Notes: generated by a model not told the origin, from the sequence alone. A DNA stretch of 29,642 nucleotides from Syntrophaceae bacterium UBA5744 (GCA_002419215.1 DIFQ01000061.1:1-29642), one strand, 5' to 3'. Shown: positions 21,585-29,642, counted from the first letter of the stretch. Numbers and translations are program-made.

Positions 21585-23486
21585 TTAAGCCGTTGCAGCT
21601 TTCTCTTTCGTTCTCTTTTTCTTCAGGTAATTGAACGCGGCCATGACGGCCAGCAGGACGAGTCCGGCAATGGTTGAGGTGGTTTCCGGTATAATGATCG
21701 CAAGCCCCGAAATGAAGTACAGGGCTCGTTCCAGTGTATTAACGTTGGTGAACAGGTATCCCATGACACCGGCCGCCAGGGCGACAACGCTGATCGCGCA
21801 GAGCGCGAAACTTTTGATCGTCCCTGAAAGGGGTCCCTGGAAGATGAGGGCGGGCTCATAAATCCAGACATAGGGGATGAGGAAGACGACAATGGCGATC
21901 AGGAAGCTGTAAATGCCTGTCCGGAAAACGGGGGTATGGGCGATCCCGGCGGCGACATAGGCCGTCAATGCAACCGGCGGTGTCAGGCCGGAGACGATCC
22001 CGAAGTAGAACACGAAAAGATGCGCGCCGATCGGTGTCACGCCGGCCTGTATCAATGCCGGCGCGGCGAGTACCGCCAGGATGATGTAGCAGGCCGTCAC
22101 GGGCAGCCCCATTCCGAGGATCAGGGATGCAATCATGGTCAGAAGCAACAGGGGCAACAGATGGCCTCCGGAGAGATCGACCATGATCGAGGACAGTTGC
22201 ATGCCCAGGCCGGTGATGTTGATGACGCCGACGATCATCCCCGCGCAGGCGCAGGTGCTGATAATGGTCAGCATGCTTTTCGTCCCGGATTCGAAGACGC
22301 GGATGAGGTATTTGAAAAATTCAAGCACGGTCATCTTTCTGAAAAAGACCTGCTGTGCGACATAGACGATCACGAGCGTGACGAAAGCGACCGCGGCGGC
22401 CCGCTGCGGCGTCGTGCTCAGCAAGCCCAGGGTGACAAGAAGAGCGATGAAGGGGACGAAGATCAGGAAGCTCCGTTTCAGGACACCCCCGAGAAGGGGA
22501 CGCTCCTCACGGGGAATGCCCGTAATTCCCCTCTTTGCCGCTTCCAGATCCGCCGCCATGTAGCAGGCGAAATAGTAAAGGAGCGCCGGGAGAATCGCAG
22601 CGCCGCAGATATGCCAGTAGTTCCAGCTGATGAATTCCACCATGATGAATGCCGCTGCGCCCATGACCGGCGGCATGAAGGCCCCGCCGTTTGCGGATAT
22701 GGCCGTCAGGCTTGCCGCAAAAATAGGGGAAAATCCCTTCTTTTTCATCAGGGGGATCGTCAGCGAGCCAACGGCGGCCGCATCGGCCACGGGGCTGCCG
22801 GAGATCATTCCGATCAGCAGACCCATGAAGACGGAGGCCTTTGCGCTTCCACCCCTTGTCCTGCCAAGGAAGCAGGCGGCCATGTCGGCGATGAGGACGT
22901 CGCCGCCGGACTCCCGGATCGCGTTGGTAAAGAGCACGAACAGAAAGACGAACGTGGCGGTCACGCCGATGGGGATCCCGTACATGCCTTCCGTTGACAG
23001 GTACAGGAAGGTCGATATCCAGTCCCAGTTCATCCCTCCGTGGGAAATCAAATCCGGGAAATGCTCGCCGAACATTGCATAGAAGAGGAAACACATGGCG
23101 ATCATGGCCAGGACGCTTCCGATGGTACGCCGGACGGATTCCAGCACGAGGACGATTGCAATGGTGGACATGACGATATCGGCCGTGTTCGGAAGCCCCT
23201 GTCTCTGGAGCATGTCCTCGATCGTGTCGATGTAGTAATAGCTGATGGCAATAGAGAGCCCGGCCAGGATGAGATCGACGGCCAGGCAGAGCTTGCTGTT
23301 GACGAACGCCTCTTTCCTGCTGGGGGGGACGAGAATGAAGATGAGCACCAGGCCGAAACCCAGGTGAATACCCCGCTGGATCTGCGCGGGATACGTCATG
23401 ACGAGACCCGTGTAGAGCTGGAAGATGCTCATCAGGCACGCAATCGCGGTAATGATTGCCGCCGCCCATCCTCGGTAGTTTCTCAT
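21585..23486 (-). CDS. TRAP transporter permease, fused small and large subunits (TAXI type)
   Basis: The 633-residue protein is a fusion of the small (DctQ-like) and large (DctM-like) TRAP subunits, with hydrophobic helices from residue 7 to the C-terminal Lys-Lys-Lys tail. The large subunit motif is visible in Gly-Leu-Leu-Ile-Gly-Met-Ile-Ser-Gly-Ser-Pro-Val-Ala-Asp and Ser-Ala-Asn-Gly-Gly-Ala-Phe-Met-Pro-Pro. TAXI-type systems use a sodium or proton gradient and a periplasmic receptor to import carboxylates. The receptor gene is directly upstream and separated by a 76-base gap with a strong hairpin. GGAGAG precedes ATG 23486. Substrate is not deducible, though co-transcription with CoA-ester genes suggests an organic acid. 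Confidence 0.93.
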   Translation of the reverse strand: MRNYRGWAAAIITAIACLMSIFQLYTGLVMTYPAQIQRGIHLGFGLVLIFILVPPSRKEAFVNSKLCLAVDLILAGLSIAISYYYIDTIEDMLQRQGLPNTADIVMSTIAIVLVLESVRRTIGSVLAMIAMCFLFYAMFGEHFPDLISHGGMNWDWISTFLYLSTEGMYGIPIGVTATFVFLFVLFTNAIRESGGDVLIADMAACFLGRTRGGSAKASVFMGLLIGMISGSPVADAAAVGSLTIPLMKKKGFSPIFAASLTAISANGGAFMPPVMGAAAFIMVEFISWNYWHICGAAILPALLYYFACYMAADLEAAKRGITGIPREERPLLGGVLKRSFLIFVPFIALLVTLGLLSTTPQRAAAVAFVTLVIVYVAQQVFFRKMTVLEFFKYLIRVFESGTKSMLTIISTCACAGMIVGVINITGLGMQLSSIMVDLSGGHLLPLLLLTMIASLILGMGLPVTACYIILAVLAAPALIQAGVTPIGAHLFVFYFGIVSGLTPPVALTAYVAAGIAHTPVFRTGIYSFLIAIVVFLIPYVWIYEPALIFQGPLSGTIKSFALCAISVVALAAGVMGYLFTNVNTLERALYFISGLAIIIPETTSTIAGLVLLAVMAAFNYLKKKRTKEKAATA

Positions 23487-23503
23487 GGTCGACTCTCCGG
23501 GGT

Positions 23504-23540
23504 CATGAAAGCGGGAGGCGTTGGGCCCCCCGCTTTCATG
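23504..23540 (-). repeat. strong hairpin between receptor and permease genes
   Basis: Arms 23504-23515 and 23529-23540 are perfect 12-base reverse complements with a 13-base loop. There is no T-run after it. In transporter operons such stems often protect the receptor mRNA and reduce expression of the permease; that role is inferred here. Confidence 0.7.
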
Positions 23541-23562
23541 GGTTGAAGGATCAGGCTGGAGG

Positions 23563-24564
23563 TTAACGAACCATCTTCACCGTGACGCCTTTTTCCTTGT
23601 AGAACTTCTCCGCTCCCGGATGGAGGGGAATGCTGGCGCCCTCCTTTAGGAACTTCATCGAATACTCCGCGCCAGAGGGGTGCACCTTGGCCATCTCGGC
23701 GACGTGCGCCTCGATGGTTTTCAGGAAGGTGTATACGGTTTCGTCCGGGACATCCTTGTGGGTCACGATACAGGCGCGCACGCCCATGCAGGGAACGGCT
23801 TCTTTCTGATTGCGGTACGTGTTTGCGGGCACCTGGTAGGGGAAGAGGAGCGCCTTCTTTTCGGGCCCCTGCTTCGCGATGTAGGCATTCACCTCCGCGG
23901 CCGTGTAGGGAACGAGCCTCATATCTTTGTTGGCGAAAATATCCGTTACCGCGGAGGCGGGAACGCCAGCGAGGAGGATCACGGCATCGACCGTGTTGTC
24001 CTGCAGGGCGCCGACCATTTCGGTGAAGGACAGGTAAGCCGGCTTGATGTCCTTGAAGGTGAGGCCTGCAACTCCCAGCAGGTCCATCGATGCGGCAATG
24101 TTCCCGCTCCCCTGCGCGCCGACGGCCACGCTTTTACCCTTCAGGTCCTTGAGATTTTTAATCGAGGAACCCAGCGGGACGATGACCTGCGTGGCGCCCA
24201 GGTGCCCTCCGCCGACATAGCGAAGATTGTCGAATTTGGTTCCCTTGTACATTTCCGTGCCGTTGTAGGCATAGTAGATCAAGTCCGGGTAGTTGATTGC
24301 CATGGCCACGCGCTTTGACCCGAGAAGGCGGTTGTTTTCAATGGACCCGTTTGTGACGATGGGGGTCATTTTTGCATTGGCATACTTTCTCATCATGTCG
24401 CTCATGGCCCCGCCGAGCACGTAAAACGTTCCGCCCGTGCCCGCCGTAGCGAGGGTAAACGGCTTGACTGCCGGTGCAGCATAGGCGATATTGTCCCCGG
24501 CGAGAGAGGACGATAGAAACAAAAGACCGACGATAACAGCTGTAAACACTTTCTTGAAATTCAT
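23563..24564 (-). CDS. TAXI-family TRAP transporter solute receptor
   Basis: The 333-residue periplasmic binding protein starts with a signal peptide: Lys-Lys, a hydrophobic run (about residues 7-20) and a cleavage region around Ala-Tyr-Ala-Ala. The mature domain has the TAXI hallmark Thr-Ala-Gly-Thr-Gly-Gly-Thr-Phe-Tyr-Val-Leu-Gly-Gly. It also has Gly-Lys-Ser-Val-Ala-Val-Gly-Ala-Gln-Gly-Ser-Gly in the middle. It captures the ligand in the periplasm and delivers it to the adjacent fused permease. I start at ATG 24564, which follows GGGAGG, not at the upstream in-frame codon. Twenty bases before it is the predicted start of a sigma-54 transcript. The ligand is unknown. Confidence 0.93.
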   Translation of the reverse strand: MNFKKVFTAVIVGLLFLSSSLAGDNIAYAAPAVKPFTLATAGTGGTFYVLGGAMSDMMRKYANAKMTPIVTNGSIENNRLLGSKRVAMAINYPDLIYYAYNGTEMYKGTKFDNLRYVGGGHLGATQVIVPLGSSIKNLKDLKGKSVAVGAQGSGNIAASMDLLGVAGLTFKDIKPAYLSFTEMVGALQDNTVDAVILLAGVPASAVTDIFANKDMRLVPYTAAEVNAYIAKQGPEKKALLFPYQVPANTYRNQKEAVPCMGVRACIVTHKDVPDETVYTFLKTIEAHVAEMAKVHPSGAEYSMKFLKEGASIPLHPGAEKFYKEKGVTVKMVR

Positions 24565-24594
24565 CTTGTCACCTCCCATTTTTTTAATAAAAAA

Positions 24595-24610
24595 AGCACG
24601 ATTTGTGCCA
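24595..24610 (-). promoter_or_regulatory. sigma-54 (-24/-12) promoter of the TRAP/CoA operon
   Basis: On the minus strand TGGCACAAATCGTGCT has GG and GC separated by exactly ten bases, close to the RpoN consensus. Transcription would start near 24584, 20 bases before the receptor start codon. A sigma-54 activator gene lies immediately upstream. Confidence 0.75.
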
Positions 24611-24660
24611 ATATTAACTACTTGATTTCATTGAATTATTTAAATTATTGCGTCTCGAGT

Positions 24661-24676
24661 GTTTCAATAATGAAAC
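24661..24676. promoter_or_regulatory. candidate upstream activator sequence
   Basis: GTTTCA and TGAAAC flank four bases in a palindrome centred about 60 bases upstream of the -24 element. This is a normal place for binding of a sigma-54 activator. The proposed binder is the PrpR-like protein encoded at 24782-26701. The rest of 24611-24781 is AT-rich and shows no gene. Confidence 0.55.
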
Positions 24677-24781
24677 TCTGTTCATTCTTATTTTGGAACA
24701 GATGATACGTTTCTCCTTGCCAAGGCAGGATTGACCAGTGGCTTGAGAAGAAAAATGGAGCGAAGGAAATGATGTGGCGAG

Positions 24782-26701
24782 TTAGTTATTGGGTAAGCCG
24801 TGCTCCCTCAATTTTCGCCACAAGGTTGTTCGGCTGATCCCCAGTTTTTTGGCGATTTGAATTTTGTTTGCCTTCGATTCGCCATGTAACAGGGCGAAGA
24901 TTTGTCTTTCGAAATCCTTTCTGGATTTTTTCAAATTGGACAGGTCGGGAGGGTCCGCCTTCTCATCCTTGTTGGTCGACGCGGCGTTGCTGCGGATGAT
25001 CTCGGAGAGCAGCCGGGTTACGGTCGACTTGTCGATGGAAGCGCGACCCTGCAGCAGCACGGTGAGCGTTGCAAGGACATTCTGCATCTCCCTGACATTT
25101 CCCGGCCAGCGATAGCCGGCAAGGGCACTCAGCGCCGAGATCACCATGAATCGGTCCTCCTCCTTGATCGACATGTAGCCACCGAGAATGTGGGAGGCGA
25201 TATACGGGATGTCTTCGATCCTCTCCCTCAGCGGCGGAATGTGGAGGTGCAGGACATTCAGGCGATAGTAAAGGTCCTCCCGGAATCTCCCTTCGTTGAC
25301 CTGTTTGATCAGGGAACAGTTCGTTGCCGCGATGACCCTGGCGTCAATGGGAATGATTCGGGTACCGCCGACGCGGATAATCTTCTTTTCCTGGATCACC
25401 CGCAGGAGTCTCGTCTGAAGTTCGGGAGACAAATCACCGATTTCATCCAAGAGGATGGTCCCCTCGTGCGCCAGTTCGAAATAGCCGATTTTGCCCCCTT
25501 TCCTGGCTCCCGTGAACGACCCTTCTTCATAGCCGAACAGTTCGGCCTCCAGGAGATTGGACGGAATAGAAGCGCAGTTGATGGCCACGAAGGGACCTTT
25601 TTTACGGCTGCTGTGATTGACGATGCTCTGGGCGAACAACTCCTTTCCTGTTCCGGTCTCCCCGGTAATCAGAATGGTAAAATCCGAATTCGCGAATTTT
25701 TTCGCCGTCTCAATCGCCGATTTCATGGAGTCACTGACCATGATGATGTCGTCAAACGTGGACCGTGCCGTAAGGCCGCTAGCGTGCAGCGTGATCCGGA
25801 TATTCCGATCCATCTCCTCGACACTGGAGGCCTCGTGCATGGTCGCTACCCCGCCGCGATACTTGTCATTGATGGTAATGGGGACCGTGCGGACGAATAC
25901 GTTTTTGTCCCGGTAGACGGATACGTTTTCGTAATGCCGTCCCGAAACCTTGACGGCGTCGAATCCGGCGACATCCGAAATGCAATCGCATTTTCTCCCG
26001 ACGACTTCCTCATAGGGGAGCTGAAATATCCGCTCCGCCTCCCTGTTGTACACGGAGATGAATCCCGCCTTGTCCACCGCCACGATACCGCCGCCGACGA
26101 GGTTGACGATTGTGGTCAACTGGTGGCGCTTCTGTTCCTCCTCGAAACGGGATTTTGCGATATTCGAAGCCACCTGCAACGAGTACTTGATCGAGTCTTC
26201 AGTCGACTCGATCATGACGGCCTTGAACCCATTCTCCAAGGCCATTCCGTAGGTCAACCCTCCCCCGATGATGACATCGACCTTCTCTTTGAGAGCCGCG
26301 ATCTTTTCACGGGCTTCCTCCCTGGTGAAAAACGTAAACTCATCGATGTCGACGGCCAGCGCTTCCCGGATGATCCCGATGTCTTTGTGTCGACCGTAGA
26401 AATTGGCCAGGGCAATCCGCTTGGAAATCTTCAGGGCCTGCATGACGGCCTTCAGAATATCCGACCCGCTGATCTGGATGGGCACCACCGGGATATTGAT
26501 CTTTCCCTGGATATAAACATCCGTGATCTCTCGAACGATAATGGTATCGATTCCCTGGCGCTCCATGTTTTCGGCTTCCCGGATGGCATCATCGAGTACG
26601 GCCCTGCAGGCGGTCAATGCAACGCCCTGCGCAGAAGCCAGCTTCACCGCCTTGTCGATCAATCCCTGATAGGGTGCTATGAGACCGATTTTATAGTTCA
26701 T
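24782..26701 (-). CDS. PrpR-like sigma-54-dependent transcriptional activator
   Basis: The 639-residue protein has an N-terminal PrpR-type sensor domain (about 1-185), a PAS domain (about 192-300), an AAA+ sigma-54 interaction domain (about 322-555) and a C-terminal Fis-type helix-turn-helix (about 600-636). The AAA+ part is intact: Walker A Gly-Glu-Thr-Gly-Thr-Gly-Lys-Glu at 347-354, Walker B Leu-Leu-Asp-Glu at 417-420, and the sigma-54-contacting loop at 394-399, which reads Gly-Ser-Phe-Thr-Gly-Ala, a common variant. PrpR-type sensor domains bind small metabolites such as 2-methylcitrate; the ligand here is unknown. It lies upstream of and in the same direction as the operon with a sigma-54 promoter and a palindromic site, so it probably controls that operon. 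Confidence 0.92.
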   Translation of the reverse strand: MNYKIGLIAPYQGLIDKAVKLASAQGVALTACRAVLDDAIREAENMERQGIDTIIVREITDVYIQGKINIPVVPIQISGSDILKAVMQALKISKRIALANFYGRHKDIGIIREALAVDIDEFTFFTREEAREKIAALKEKVDVIIGGGLTYGMALENGFKAVMIESTEDSIKYSLQVASNIAKSRFEEEQKRHQLTTIVNLVGGGIVAVDKAGFISVYNREAERIFQLPYEEVVGRKCDCISDVAGFDAVKVSGRHYENVSVYRDKNVFVRTVPITINDKYRGGVATMHEASSVEEMDRNIRITLHASGLTARSTFDDIIMVSDSMKSAIETAKKFANSDFTILITGETGTGKELFAQSIVNHSSRKKGPFVAINCASIPSNLLEAELFGYEEGSFTGARKGGKIGYFELAHEGTILLDEIGDLSPELQTRLLRVIQEKKIIRVGGTRIIPIDARVIAATNCSLIKQVNEGRFREDLYYRLNVLHLHIPPLRERIEDIPYIASHILGGYMSIKEEDRFMVISALSALAGYRWPGNVREMQNVLATLTVLLQGRASIDKSTVTRLLSEIIRSNAASTNKDEKADPPDLSNLKKSRKDFERQIFALLHGESKANKIQIAKKLGISRTTLWRKLREHGLPNN

Positions 26702-26770
26702 GGTATTTTCCTCACAGGCATGGTTGACATTCAGTCGGACCTATTCCCTGGAAAAGGGGGCTCATCCGGC

Positions 26771-27739
26771 CTAGAACTCCTCCAGGATCTTGGCTTTCTC
26801 GAGCTTGCGGATCTTCTCGAGGGCGCGGGTCTCGAGCTGCCGGACGCGCTCGCGGGTGAGGCTGAATTTTTTCCCGATCTCCTCGAGGGTGTGGGGCTCG
26901 TCGTCGGTGAGTCCGAACCTCAGGCTCAGGATCTCCTGCTCCCGGGGTGAGAGCTCATGGAGGATCTCGGTGAGATGCCCCGTGAGGGCCTTGCGGTCCA
27001 TGGGCAGAAGCGGCATGAAGCCCCCATCCTCGTAAGGCTCCTCCTGCACGGGGCTCTCCTCGCTTGCCTCGAGGAGCTCCGCCATGAGCTGGACATCGTC
27101 GATGTCGACGTCGAGCGTTTCGGCCATCTCCTCCGGGACCGGCTCGCGGCCCATCTCCCGAACGAGCCTCTCCCTGGCCTGGGCGTATTTCGAGATCACG
27201 GGGTTGACATCGGGGGCCTGGTGCCGGATGGCCTGGGTGATGGCCTGCCGGATCCACCACCGGCCATAGGTGGGGAACCGGACCCCGCGGCGCCAGTTGT
27301 ACCGCTCCACGGCCTTGAAGAGCCCCAGGTTTCCCTCCTGGATGAGGTCGAGGAGCGACAGCCCATAGCTTCGGCTGGCGTAGTGTTTCGCGATGTAGAC
27401 GACGAGGCGCAGGTTGGCCTGGATCATCTTCTCCCGGGCCGCGGCGTCGCCCTTCTCGATGCGCCGGGCCAGCTCGATCTCCTCCTTCGGCGTGAGCAAT
27501 CGGACCCTGCCGATCTCGCGCAGGTAGTGCTGCACCGGGTCGAGGGATACGTCTTCGCGCCGGGGCGTTGCCGGGAGTTCCGGCTCGGGGGGCTCTTCAT
27601 CCACCGAGACGCGCACATTCTCGGACTCGAGGGAGTCAAAGATCTCCGCGAGCTTTCGGCGTCCTTCCTTTTTCGGTTCGCGTTTTTTCAACAGACCCCC
27701 CTCTTGTGCCCGGGACATTCGCGGATGCATTTTGGCCAT
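26771..27739 (-). CDS. RpoD/RpoS-like sigma-70 family factor with divergent region 2.4-3.0
   Basis: The 322-residue protein has a short region 1.2 (Asp-Pro-Val-Gln-His-Tyr-Leu-Arg-Glu-Ile-Gly), region 2 with Asn-Leu-Arg-Leu-Val-Val and Asp-Leu-Ile-Gln-Glu-Gly-Asn-Leu-Gly-Leu, region 3, and region 4.2 with a canonical helix-turn-helix (Leu-Thr-Arg-Glu-Arg-Val-Arg-Gln-Leu-Glu). In region 2.4 the usual Tyr-Ala-Thr-Trp-Trp is Tyr-Gly-Arg-Trp-Trp. The region 3.0 segment Arg-Thr-Ile-Arg-Ile-Pro-Val-His is replaced by Pro-Asp-Val-Asn-Pro-Val-Ile-Ser. It therefore looks like a secondary sigma factor with altered -10 or extended -10 recognition. No good ribosome-binding site precedes ATG 27739; a TTG at codon 17 with GAGGGGGG just before it is an alternative start. 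Confidence 0.88.
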   Translation of the reverse strand: MAKMHPRMSRAQEGGLLKKREPKKEGRRKLAEIFDSLESENVRVSVDEEPPEPELPATPRREDVSLDPVQHYLREIGRVRLLTPKEEIELARRIEKGDAAAREKMIQANLRLVVYIAKHYASRSYGLSLLDLIQEGNLGLFKAVERYNWRRGVRFPTYGRWWIRQAITQAIRHQAPDVNPVISKYAQARERLVREMGREPVPEEMAETLDVDIDDVQLMAELLEASEESPVQEEPYEDGGFMPLLPMDRKALTGHLTEILHELSPREQEILSLRFGLTDDEPHTLEEIGKKFSLTRERVRQLETRALEKIRKLEKAKILEEF

Positions 27740-27857
27740 TATTCTAACCCATTCCGGCGCCGGATGGAATTCCTCATTTTCACAAACGTTTTCGGCCTTT
27801 ATCTTGACTTCGCTTTGTAGTAAGAGAACATTCTACGGCACCAGGAGGACCGAGGTC

Positions 27858-29150
27858 GTGCCACGATCGAAGACCCCCCAGATGAGCTTCAGGGCCGCCG
27901 CGATGATCGCGGAAGGCAAACGCGGCTCCAGCCGGGTTGCGGACACGGCCGAGGAGAGCGAGCACCTGTTCCGGACCCTGACGGAGAAGTCCGTCGCCGG
28001 CATCTATGTCGTCCAGGACGGGCGATTCTGCTTTGTCAACGACAACGCGGCCTCGTACGCCGGCTATTCCGCGCAGGAGCTCATCGGAAAAAAATCGGAC
28101 TTCATGGTTCACGCCGAAGACCGGCAGGCCGTGAAGCTCAATGCCCGGGACATGCTTAGGGGCAAGCGTTCATCGCCTCACGAATTCCGGATCGTCACCA
28201 AGCAGGGGAAGGTTCGCTGGGTCCTCGAGACGGTCGCCTCCATCACCTTCGGCGGAAGGCCCGCCATCCTCGGCAACTCCATGGACATCACCGAGGAGAA
28301 GCGCGCACAGGAAAAGCTTCGCGAGTCCGAGACGTGGTACCGGACGCTGTTCGAGACCACGGGTGCGGCGACGATGATCCTCGAGGAAGACACGACGATT
28401 TCGCTCGTCAACCGGGAGTTCGTCCATCAGTTCGGCTACACCCGGGAAGAAACGGAAAACCGCAAGAGCTGGACGGAGTTCATCGCGCCGGAAGACCTGG
28501 ACCGGATGAAGGAGTACCACCGCCTGCGGCGGATCGACCCCGAGGGGCCGCCGAAAAATTACGAGTTCCATTTCATCAGCAATACGGGAGAGACCCGGGA
28601 TGTCTATCTCACGGTGGACCTTATCCCGGGGACGCGCAAGAGCATCGCCTCGCTCGTCGACATCACGGAGCTGCGGCGGGCCGATCAGACGCTCAAGCTC
28701 AGGGGGCAGGAGCTGGAGAACAAGACGCTTGAGCTCGAGGAACTCAACGCGGCACTCCGGGTCCTCCTGAAACGGCGGGAGGAAGACCGCAACGAGCTGG
28801 AAGAGAAGGTCCTCTCCAACGTCAAAAAGCTTGTCCTGCCTTACATTGAAAAGCTCAAGAAGGGTCCCCTCGATCCTATGACGAGGACCAGTATCCTGAT
28901 CCTCGAGTCGAACCTGCGGGATATCATCGCACCCTTTTCCACCAAGCTCTCCTCGATCCACATGAATCTGACCCCGCGGGAGCTCCAGGTCGCCAACCTG
29001 ATCAAGGAAGGAAAAACTACGAAGGAAATCGCAGAATTTCTCAATGTCTCCCCCAGCGCCGTCAATATCTGCCGCCATCGCATCCGCCACAAACTGGGCC
29101 TCAACAACCGCAAAATCAACCTGCAGACGTATATGTCCCAGCTCGTTTGA
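27858..29150 (+). CDS. PAS-PAS-LuxR regulator without a kinase domain
   Basis: The 430-residue protein has two PAS domains (about 35-150 and 155-270), a coiled-coil linker rich in Glu, Leu and Arg (about 275-325) and a LuxR-type helix-turn-helix at 369-430 starting Asn-Leu-Thr-Pro-Arg-Glu-Leu. It has no receiver, HisKA or ATPase domain, so it may sense a ligand through PAS and act directly on DNA. PAS1 is very similar to PAS1 and PAS3 of the kinase at 2959-5223, including Gly-Lys-Arg-Ser and Gly-Asn-Ser-Met-Asp-Ile-Thr. I start at GTG 27858, which follows CAGGAGGACC; the frame is open further upstream but runs into the divergent sigma gene. The intergenic gap is 118 bases. Confidence 0.88.
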   Translation: MPRSKTPQMSFRAAAMIAEGKRGSSRVADTAEESEHLFRTLTEKSVAGIYVVQDGRFCFVNDNAASYAGYSAQELIGKKSDFMVHAEDRQAVKLNARDMLRGKRSSPHEFRIVTKQGKVRWVLETVASITFGGRPAILGNSMDITEEKRAQEKLRESETWYRTLFETTGAATMILEEDTTISLVNREFVHQFGYTREETENRKSWTEFIAPEDLDRMKEYHRLRRIDPEGPPKNYEFHFISNTGETRDVYLTVDLIPGTRKSIASLVDITELRRADQTLKLRGQELENKTLELEELNAALRVLLKRREEDRNELEEKVLSNVKKLVLPYIEKLKKGPLDPMTRTSILILESNLRDIIAPFSTKLSSIHMNLTPRELQVANLIKEGKTTKEIAEFLNVSPSAVNICRHRIRHKLGLNNRKINLQTYMSQLV

Positions 29151-29151
29151 G

Positions 29152-29172
29152 ATATTACATTTAATGTAATAT
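29152..29172. repeat. 21-bp AT-rich palindrome directly after the LuxR-type gene
   Basis: Ten-base arms ATATTACATT and AATGTAATAT around one T begin one base after the stop codon. A further TGTTACATTC half lies just beyond. There is no T-run, so it resembles an operator more than a terminator; it might be bound by the preceding regulator. Confidence 0.5.
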
Positions 29173-29618
29173 TCATGTTACATTCTTATAATATTGCATT
29201 TTCCGCCATTTCGCCATAAAGCGCAATGAGCCCCTGATATTCGTGCTGATTACGCGGTCGGGTTGCCTGGGGGGATCCCGTGGAGGAGAAGGCAACCCGG
29301 CCCTTCCAAAACAGATTTGCTGCAGTGGCTCTCAGGTCGATCTTGACGGGAATTCCACTGTTCATCTATTTGACCGGGGCCGGGCCAATGCCACCCGGCC
29401 TCGCCTCCTCAACCACACAGTCAAAAACGCGTCTATCGCGTCGATTTGCAATCTTGCAGTCGGGAGCGTCGTGAGACGGGGTAACATTGCATTCCCTGCT
29501 TCAGGGTTGCTGCATCGCATCGACGCCTCCCGAACACTGCAGAGATGTACTGATCAGAGGACGAAAAGAACGAAATAAACGGAACGAACGAAACAAACGA
29601 AAGCAGGAGGGACTGAAT
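29173..29618. other. 446-base gap without a supported gene
   Basis: It holds a hairpin-forming pair CGGGTTGCC/GGCAACCCG (about 29261-29301) and an A-rich run of AACGAAA-type repeats just before the next gene (29560-29603). Short open frames here have no convincing start signals. It may be a long leader or promoter region of the next gene. Confidence 0.4.
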
Positions 29619-29642
29619 ATGGCAATCAAGAAGATCGCAGTA
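29619..29642 (+). CDS. start of a gene cut by the window end
   Basis: ATG 29619 follows GCAGGAGGGACTGAAT, a strong ribosome-binding site, and the visible codons give Met-Ala-Ile-Lys-Lys-Ile-Ala-Val. This N-terminus is compatible with a Rossmann-fold NAD-binding protein such as a 3-hydroxyacyl-CoA dehydrogenase, but eight residues do not decide it. Confidence 0.6.

Noticed and set aside
24902..26950. 682-residue plus-strand frame opposite the PrpR-like activator
   Set aside because: Antisense shadow; the minus strand carries intact Walker A, Walker B and helix-turn-helix.

Overview
The window is GC-rich and reads like the chromosome of an anaerobic deltaproteobacterium (Desulfobacterota), possibly a syntrophic fatty-acid or aromatic-acid degrader of the Syntrophales type. 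Reasons are a CoA-based acid catabolic operon behind a TAXI-type TRAP transporter and a sigma-54 activator, cytidylate-kinase-like proteins, and many PAS signalling proteins. The placement is inferred from gene content, not from a marker-gene comparison.

Layout. 1-2350: the end of an alanine-zipper lipoprotein gene, an L,D-transpeptidase, a short membrane-anchored protein and two mini-genes. 2352-5223: a response regulator and a four-PAS histidine kinase, overlapping and both on the minus strand. 5224-6436: a control region full of TCAGAC/GTCTGA boxes, then a plus-strand run of very small genes ending in a terminator. One of these and one mini-gene beyond the response regulator share the motif D-P-M-C-G-P, and boxes of the same type lie beside both sets; this is the best candidate for an undescribed system. 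6442-8862: an AceE-like 2-oxoacid dehydrogenase E1 without E2 or E3 nearby.

9001-9266: divergent tRNA-Ala(GGC) and tRNA-Leu(CAA). 9267-13657: an accessory segment that looks like an island, bounded by the tRNA-Leu 3' end and a 23/27 imperfect copy of it. It carries a small protein, an orphan HslV/proteasome-like N-terminal-threonine hydrolase, a probable lipoprotein and a three-gene HipBST toxin-antitoxin operon preceded by three evenly spaced palindromes. 13667-15304: gltX, preceded by a short structured RNA that has its own promoter and terminator.

15450-18022: two tandem cytidylate-kinase-like genes with BON-like C-termini and a TerC-family membrane protein. 18146-24564: a minus-strand operon (TAXI receptor, fused TRAP permease, enoyl-CoA hydratase-like protein, CoA-transferase, acyl-CoA dehydrogenase) behind a sigma-54 promoter and a candidate activator site, with a PrpR-like sigma-54 activator immediately upstream. 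The logic is acid import, CoA activation, then beta-oxidation-type steps. 26771-29150: a divergent RpoD-like sigma factor and, in the opposite direction, a PAS-PAS-LuxR regulator. The last 24 bases begin another gene.
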